DNA of 64,000 nucleotides, taken from the NCBI GenBank assembly GCA_017527075.1, contig JAFXQM010000019.1:1-64000 (forward strand), in the 5' to 3' direction. This document shows, piece after piece, positions 59,464 to 64,000 of this stretch. Under the pieces are notes generated by a model. That model made no database searches and was not told the DNA's origin. It saw only the letters and a list, made by a program, of their open reading frames with translations. The translations under genes were made by a program, and so were the position numbers. This DNA comes from Selenomonadaceae bacterium. GTDB lineage: Bacteria > Bacillota > Negativicutes > Selenomonadales > Selenomonadaceae. The stretch's first letter is position 1. Each line of letters begins with the position of its first letter.

Positions 59464-60491
59464 TCAAAAATTTTTTGCAGCTCGTCGAATGGCAAAACTC
59501 TCAGGTGCGCCAGCTTGTTGCGAACTTCGCGATAAAATTCCAAGTCGTTTGCGTCCGCCTCGCTGATGAGCCAACGCCGCGTGTTGAACTGCGTGTACAA
59601 CGCGCCAATCTCAACTTCTTCGGGCGGGACATGGTGCGCCGGAAAATTTTTAATTTCCGACTCGTATCGGTGGACAAAATTTCTGCGGAAGGTTTCGACG
59701 AGCGGAAAAACCAATTTGATTTGCGTCATCCAAATTGCCTGCTCGATGTCCTCGGTACTCTTGCTTGAATTAAATTCCCACATCAAGTCTTCAAAAACTT
59801 TTTCGGGATTTTTAAGGAAGGCATCGCTTTTGGCGATACACGCCGCGCCGAACTCAACGTCGCCCTCGGTGAGCGCGGTTACCAGCTCGGCGAGATATCG
59901 TTTCATGAGCTGATTTTCGTTGGCGAAATCCGCTGCCACAAAAATATTGAACGCAAAACTGTCATAATCGCTGATTTTTTTCTTGTAGGACAGAGTCGCG
60001 ACTTCGGACTTGGGAATCCAATCGTCGCCCGCCTCCACCAGAAAGACGCCGCCCTTCCTGCCCGCGAGAAATTTTTGGTATTCGGCGATAAACGTGAGCC
60101 ACTGCTCGACTTGCGCGGGCTCGGCCTTGCGAATCCAAAGGCAGCTGTCGTTGAGTTCAATTCCGGTGCTCTCCGCCAAAAATTTTGCGTAAGCCGTCGT
60201 CGAGTTGTAAGCGCGGAAGCCGCGCTTATTTGCGCAAAAATTTTTCAGAACGTACTCTTGCGGCGTGTCGAAAATTTTTTCGGCGTTGAGGACTTTAATC
60301 GTCTGCGTGCCTTTGAGCAAAAGTTTTTCCAAGACTTCGCGCATAATTTTTAACCAGGGAACTCGTTCGGGCAAACACAGCACGACGCTCTTGCCGCCCG
60401 ACAAAATGTTCGACGCCTCGACCAAAAATCTGCGCGGACCGTTTAAATCTTCCCACCAAATTTTTCCGAACAATTTGTCGCGATTATCCAT
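59445..60491 (-). CDS. Unknown protein ending in a HEPN-like RX4H motif, partner of the large ATPase
   Basis: I do not recognise the 348-residue protein as a whole. Residues 1-150 look alpha/beta (VVLCLPERVPWLKIM, GGVFLVEAGDDW) and might be a degenerate nucleotide-binding fold without a Walker A. The C-terminus reads EFYREVRNKLAHLRVLPFDEL; RNKLAH (324-329) is the RX4H signature of HEPN ribonuclease or RNA-binding domains. Its ATG overlaps the stop of the ATPase by 8 bp, so the two are made together. A HEPN effector controlled by a P-loop ATPase would fit a defence or toxin role; this is inference. Confidence 0.75.
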   Translation of the reverse strand: MDNRDKLFGKIWWEDLNGPRRFLVEASNILSGGKSVVLCLPERVPWLKIMREVLEKLLLKGTQTIKVLNAEKIFDTPQEYVLKNFCANKRGFRAYNSTTAYAKFLAESTGIELNDSCLWIRKAEPAQVEQWLTFIAEYQKFLAGRKGGVFLVEAGDDWIPKSEVATLSYKKKISDYDSFAFNIFVAADFANENQLMKRYLAELVTALTEGDVEFGAACIAKSDAFLKNPEKVFEDLMWEFNSSKSTEDIEQAIWMTQIKLVFPLVETFRRNFVHRYESEIKNFPAHHVPPEEVEIGALYTQFNTRRWLISEADANDLEFYREVRNKLAHLRVLPFDELQKIFEKNSRR

Positions 60492-63400
60492 TGTCCGCCT
60501 CCGCCATCAAGTTCAGGAGGGTTTCGTCGACTTCGGCAAGCGTACCGACGATTCGCAAAATTCTTTGACGGGAGAAAAGATATTTTTCGTCGCCGGTCTT
60601 GCGCAAGATATTCAGCTCGCACAGCTCGTCCATGAGCACGCCGACTTGTTTCTCCGAATCGGGAAGGAACGGCTTTTTAACCAGTTCAAAATTTTCTGCG
60701 GCGTTCAAAATTTCTCGCGGCGTGTAACCGTCGACGCGGTTTTGTTCGTAATAAAGTCGCGCGAGCAAATTCGCAATGACGTAATAATATTTGTCCTCGC
60801 CGAGCCGCAAAGTAATTTCGATTTTGTTTTTGATGTCCTCGGTGAACTCGCGGTCCGCCAAAATTTTTTTGATGTGCTCCTCGCTGATTTGATAGATGGG
60901 AGAGCCGGCGTCGTAACCCGCGTAACCGGGCTCGAACAGAGCCTTGATGAGTTTTTCGCAGTAAAGTTGGATGAGGCTCGGAAAATAATTCGTCGTCTCC
61001 AAAATCGTCAGAATCAACGAATCTTTATTGTCGTCGGGGAAATACAAGCCCAAATATTTGAGCGGCACTTCCAAAAGTTTTCTCGCGTCCTCGTAATCGA
61101 AAGGTTTGACGGGCAACAGCTTGAGCATGGGCAGGATGCTGTTGTTGCTGAAAGTTTTCGCGCGCTCAAAACGAATGATATTCCTCAAGCCCGCGATAAC
61201 AAATTTGAAGCGGCTGCCGTTGTAATCTTCCTGCTGAGTTTTGGCGAGCGCGACAATCGGCGCGTAATTATTTTCCGCGCAAGATTCAACGAATTTGTCC
61301 GCCTCGTCGAGTGTGAGCAGGAAGTAAGGAATTTTCGTCGGCGTGTCGCTTGCCAGACGGTTTCTTATCGCGCGGGTGAGTTCTTCCCAGTCGCCGGTTT
61401 CCACGGGTTCGGCGAAGAAATTTTTGTCGCTGAGCTCGCGGCTCGTGATGAGTGCCGCCTCGTGATAATTTTTTTTGTCGATGTCAATAAAAATCGCGCG
61501 CTCGCCGTTGTTGCCGTCGACTTTCTTGCACGCCATCTTGAGCAGCGCGGATTTGCCGAGCTGACGACCGCCGCAAACGATGTTCGCTCCGCCGTATGGG
61601 TTCATGACCTCGTTGATTTCGTTCTCGCGCCCGATAAACATTTCGGGCGGCAGAGGAACTTTCGGCGACCAAATATACGGCTGGTAACGGGCGAACGGCA
61701 TGACCAACGACATGAGCGTGGCGGTGATTCTATTATTGCCAAGCTGCATCGCACAATTTTTTAACAGATACATTATCGCGACCCTGTCGATGACCGCAAA
61801 AACTTTCGTCAGATTTGTGTCGAGCTTAATCTCTTTGGCAAGGCGGCGGCGCGTCGGAAGGTCAAGCGCGTAATCCAAAAACACCAGCGTGTGCCGCGCG
61901 TTGCCGAGCTCTTTAAATTTTTCCAGAAGATTTTTCTCGTCGAACTTGCCGAAAAGACACATGACGTTGAAGCCGTTGACTTCCGCCTCCGAGCCGAACG
62001 CCGCAATCGGGTGATTATGCTTGACCTGCCCGTCACCAAAAATTTTTACGTTGAAGGCAATCATGTTCGTGCTCGGCAGAGAAATTTTTTGCACGCTCTC
62101 GACGCTCAAGCCAAGCAACTTCAACAGACTTTTGATTCTGTCTTCGCCGGCGGGATTTGTTATCCAACTTTGTAACAGATTCATCTTGGCTTGGGAGACT
62201 TTATCGCGCACCAAAATTTTCTTGCCGATTAAATTTTCCAGCGAACGGCTGCTGTCTTTGACGCGATTGTAGCAATAGTCATATTCGTCCGGGTCCAAAA
62301 ATCTGACCAGCTCCGTGTCCGCGTCGTCGTCGGTCCTTTTGAAAAGTTCGCCGTTGCTCAGCTTGAAAATCAAACCTTGAGCCGCCGTGCAGTTGCGTGA
62401 CTCGATTAACTTTTCAATCTCTTCGACGCACTCGTCAATCTCCTCCGCGCTGAGGTCGGGCGCAACTTTTTTGCAATCGGCAACCGCCGCACGCAATTCC
62501 TTTTTGAGAATTTTCCCGCGCTCGGCAGCGTTGTCCTCGATGAACTTCTCCCAATATTTTTTCACGCGGAAAAACACGCCGAAATTTTTGCTCTTCTCGG
62601 CATAAGCGTAACAGTTATCGGCGAGCTGAAGAATTTTTTCCTTTTCGCCTTCGGGCAACTCGTCGAACTGACCATAACATTGCGCCAGCTCCAGCCCGCC
62701 AATGAAATTGTTTTGCTCGCGTTGCGCGTCCTTGCCGGCGTTGGTTATACACTTTTCCAAATCGTATTCTTTTTTCTCGATGAACGAAAAGCCCGCAGTT
62801 TCCTTGAGGTAATCGTCAAGCAGCCGCGCGGAGCCGAAATCGTCGCCGCCCGACTCAAAAATTTTTTCAATGCGCTTTTCAAACGTCGGCAATTTCAATT
62901 CGGCGTGACGTTTAATCTGTTCAGAAATATTTTCGCGCGAGCCGTCGGAAATGTTCAGCGTGAAGTTCGGCAAATAATTTTCGTCGAGGACAATTTTTTC
63001 GCCGAGCAAAAATTCCGCGTAGAAAAATTTTTTCTCCGTCTTGCTGTAAGAGCCGTCGAGCCGCCGAGAAATTTCTTCCAGCGTTTTGTCGAGAACAATC
63101 GCGCCCGCGTCGCCCGACAAATTTTTCCGCGCCCGCTGAACTTCGGCGACGAGCCGTGAACGAATTTTTTTGTACTCCAGGCTGCCGCTGTCTTCGCCAC
63201 TGGCGCAAAGAATTTCTGCGCAACCGACCCATTCGCACATAATTTCGGCACCGCGCTTCAAAGTGTTCGTGATGCTGTTATTCAATTCGCCCGTCAGCTT
63301 GCCGGAACTTCTTCTGTTGCAAACTGCGTACCAATTGTCGTCAATGAATTGCTGGAGCTTGCCGGAATCGATGTTCACGATTGTGAATTCGGCGTTGTCC

Positions 63401-64000
63401 CTGATGAAAATCTTCATGAGAAAATCTTTGACGAATTCGAGCGTGTCAATCGAGTTCACTTCGTTTTTATCGCAAATTGATTTGAGAATCTGAGCCAAGT
63501 CTCCGTCGCGTCCGAAGAGAACTTTCTTGAGTTCGATAAAAGCTCTGTTAAGTGCCTTTTCTCTGGAGTGCTCCAAATGCGTGCGATAATCCTCGGCGGC
63601 GCGAATGACCTTGGCGAGATTTTTTTCGGCGGCGAGTTTGTCTTGCATGCGGTAATCGGCGTAGAAGTCGACGCCCTTTTCAATTTTGCTTTTGAAAGTT
63701 TTCAAGTCGTCGATAAGTTCCGCAAGAGCCGCGTTGGATTTGACCGCCCCGAAACTTTTCATGAGCCCGTGCAAATCCGGCATACCGTAATCGACGCCGA
63801 AGTCATTGTAAAAGAGCGCGCGGACAGCGGCGGCAGTTATCAAAGCTTCGTTGAAGTTATCGTCGTCCTCCGTCGCCAAAATCGTAATCGAGAAAGCATT
63901 GTAACCTTCGTTGAGGAGCGGGTCGTCGAGCGCGAACGCCAACTGCCGATAAAGCGTCTCCGCCTCTTTGAATTCCAAACTCCGCGCTTTGAGATAAGCC
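60484..64000 (-). CDS. Very large P-loop ATPase (AAA/STAND-like), 5' end beyond the window
   Basis: At least 1170 residues are encoded; the frame stays open to the right edge and the TTG at 63978 has no good ribosome site, so the true start is outside. The first 800 visible residues are helical and acidic with no known motif. Then follow FIGRENEINEV, typical of STAND/MNS ATPases, Walker A GGRQLGKSALL (about residue 802 counting from 63978), Walker B YFLLTLDEADKFV (about 890), an arginine-containing sensor FVIAGLRNIIRF and a C-terminal winged-helix-like segment. It is coupled to the HEPN-motif gene. No phage or restriction partner is visible yet. Confidence 0.85.
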   Translation of the reverse strand, partial: AYLKARSLEFKEAETLYRQLAFALDDPLLNEGYNAFSITILATEDDDNFNEALITAAAVRALFYNDFGVDYGMPDLHGLMKSFGAVKSNAALAELIDDLKTFKSKIEKGVDFYADYRMQDKLAAEKNLAKVIRAAEDYRTHLEHSREKALNRAFIELKKVLFGRDGDLAQILKSICDKNEVNSIDTLEFVKDFLMKIFIRDNAEFTIVNIDSGKLQQFIDDNWYAVCNRRSSGKLTGELNNSITNTLKRGAEIMCEWVGCAEILCASGEDSGSLEYKKIRSRLVAEVQRARKNLSGDAGAIVLDKTLEEISRRLDGSYSKTEKKFFYAEFLLGEKIVLDENYLPNFTLNISDGSRENISEQIKRHAELKLPTFEKRIEKIFESGGDDFGSARLLDDYLKETAGFSFIEKKEYDLEKCITNAGKDAQREQNNFIGGLELAQCYGQFDELPEGEKEKILQLADNCYAYAEKSKNFGVFFRVKKYWEKFIEDNAAERGKILKKELRAAVADCKKVAPDLSAEEIDECVEEIEKLIESRNCTAAQGLIFKLSNGELFKRTDDDADTELVRFLDPDEYDYCYNRVKDSSRSLENLIGKKILVRDKVSQAKMNLLQSWITNPAGEDRIKSLLKLLGLSVESVQKISLPSTNMIAFNVKIFGDGQVKHNHPIAAFGSEAEVNGFNVMCLFGKFDEKNLLEKFKELGNARHTLVFLDYALDLPTRRRLAKEIKLDTNLTKVFAVIDRVAIMYLLKNCAMQLGNNRITATLMSLVMPFARYQPYIWSPKVPLPPEMFIGRENEINEVMNPYGGANIVCGGRQLGKSALLKMACKKVDGNNGERAIFIDIDKKNYHEAALITSRELSDKNFFAEPVETGDWEELTRAIRNRLASDTPTKIPYFLLTLDEADKFVESCAENNYAPIVALAKTQQEDYNGSRFKFVIAGLRNIIRFERAKTFSNNSILPMLKLLPVKPFDYEDARKLLEVPLKYLGLYFPDDNKDSLILTILETTNYFPSLIQLYCEKLIKALFEPGYAGYDAGSPIYQISEEHIKKILADREFTEDIKNKIEITLRLGEDKYYYVIANLLARLYYEQNRVDGYTPREILNAAENFELVKKPFLPDSEKQVGVLMDELCELNILRKTGDEKYLFSRQRILRIVGTLAEVDETLLNLMAEADNG

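Noticed and set aside
1..64000. tRNA, rRNA or insertion sequence genes
   Set aside because: No cloverleaf, rRNA text or transposase motif was recognised by eye; a short tRNA could still have been missed without a search tool.

Overview
The window reads as chromosome from a diderm Firmicute of the Negativicutes, most likely Selenomonadales. This is inference from gene content, not a database match. The clearest marker is an SLH-domain porin (16776-18062) of the OmpM/Mep45 type, which tethers the outer membrane to peptidoglycan in that group. It sits in the same window as a SigH-type sigma factor, an RTX protein, and the Firmicute-style order ispE, GntR, glmU, prs. Most genes are fairly GC-rich, yet the run A5T4-5 recurs everywhere, in coding and non-coding DNA alike. 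Genes are tightly packed and often overlap by an ATGA. Several use TTG or GTG starts behind a strong GGAGG site.

Layout. 1-265 is an AT-rich scrap that stops abruptly at recR. 266-5560 (plus) holds recR, galU, a diaminopropionate ammonia-lyase, and a TAXI solute-binding lipoprotein next to a GltS glutamate symporter and a small unknown protein. 5582-16595 (minus) is a long run: carD, ispE, GntR, hicAB, glmU, a DUF1919 protein, prs, two paired coiled-coil membrane proteins, htpG, pyrK, and pyrD fused to a DUF4145 (HEPN-clan) domain. 16776-24214 holds the porin, the RTX protein and hypF. 24390-32517 holds a MarR-ABC exporter pair, dnaE, a Cof phosphatase and NhaC. 32732-35862 holds an FlhB-tail protein, two tiny membrane peptides, a GNAT enzyme, cobU and sigH. 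35992-41670 is accessory: membrane proteins of unknown role, a transmembrane Ser/Thr kinase, a Cro/C1-like regulator and an oxidoreductase. 41728-52344 returns to core metabolism (nadE, thiD, proS, an acyl-CoA ligase, serS) with redox flavoproteins and a SWIM-exonuclease fusion. 52543-64000 is the most accessory part: a GmrSD-like restriction protein, an AAA+ ATPase, a solute-binding protein, an FNT channel, a secreted HAD phosphatase, a CBS-ACT protein, a decayed toxin-antitoxin pair, and a two-gene module of a very large P-loop ATPase followed by a protein ending in a HEPN RX4H motif.

Repeats are a theme. (a) Short arrays with a 7-bp period (types GGAATTA, GGATTTG, AAAGCTN) lie between genes, supply the stop codons of at least four genes and interrupt hypF in frame. 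(b) A dispersed element of about 280 bp with GC-rich palindromes occurs twice nearly whole and in fragments. (c) Local tandem repeats of 75-76 bp precede dnaE, of 38-40 bp follow nhaC, and of 510 bp lie inside the RTX gene. No rRNA, tRNA, CRISPR array or transposase was recognised.

Best candidates for something undescribed are the ATPase + HEPN module at the right edge, the DUF4145-PyrD fusion, the TAXI-GltS pairing, the tandem tiny membrane peptides and the heptamer repeat family.
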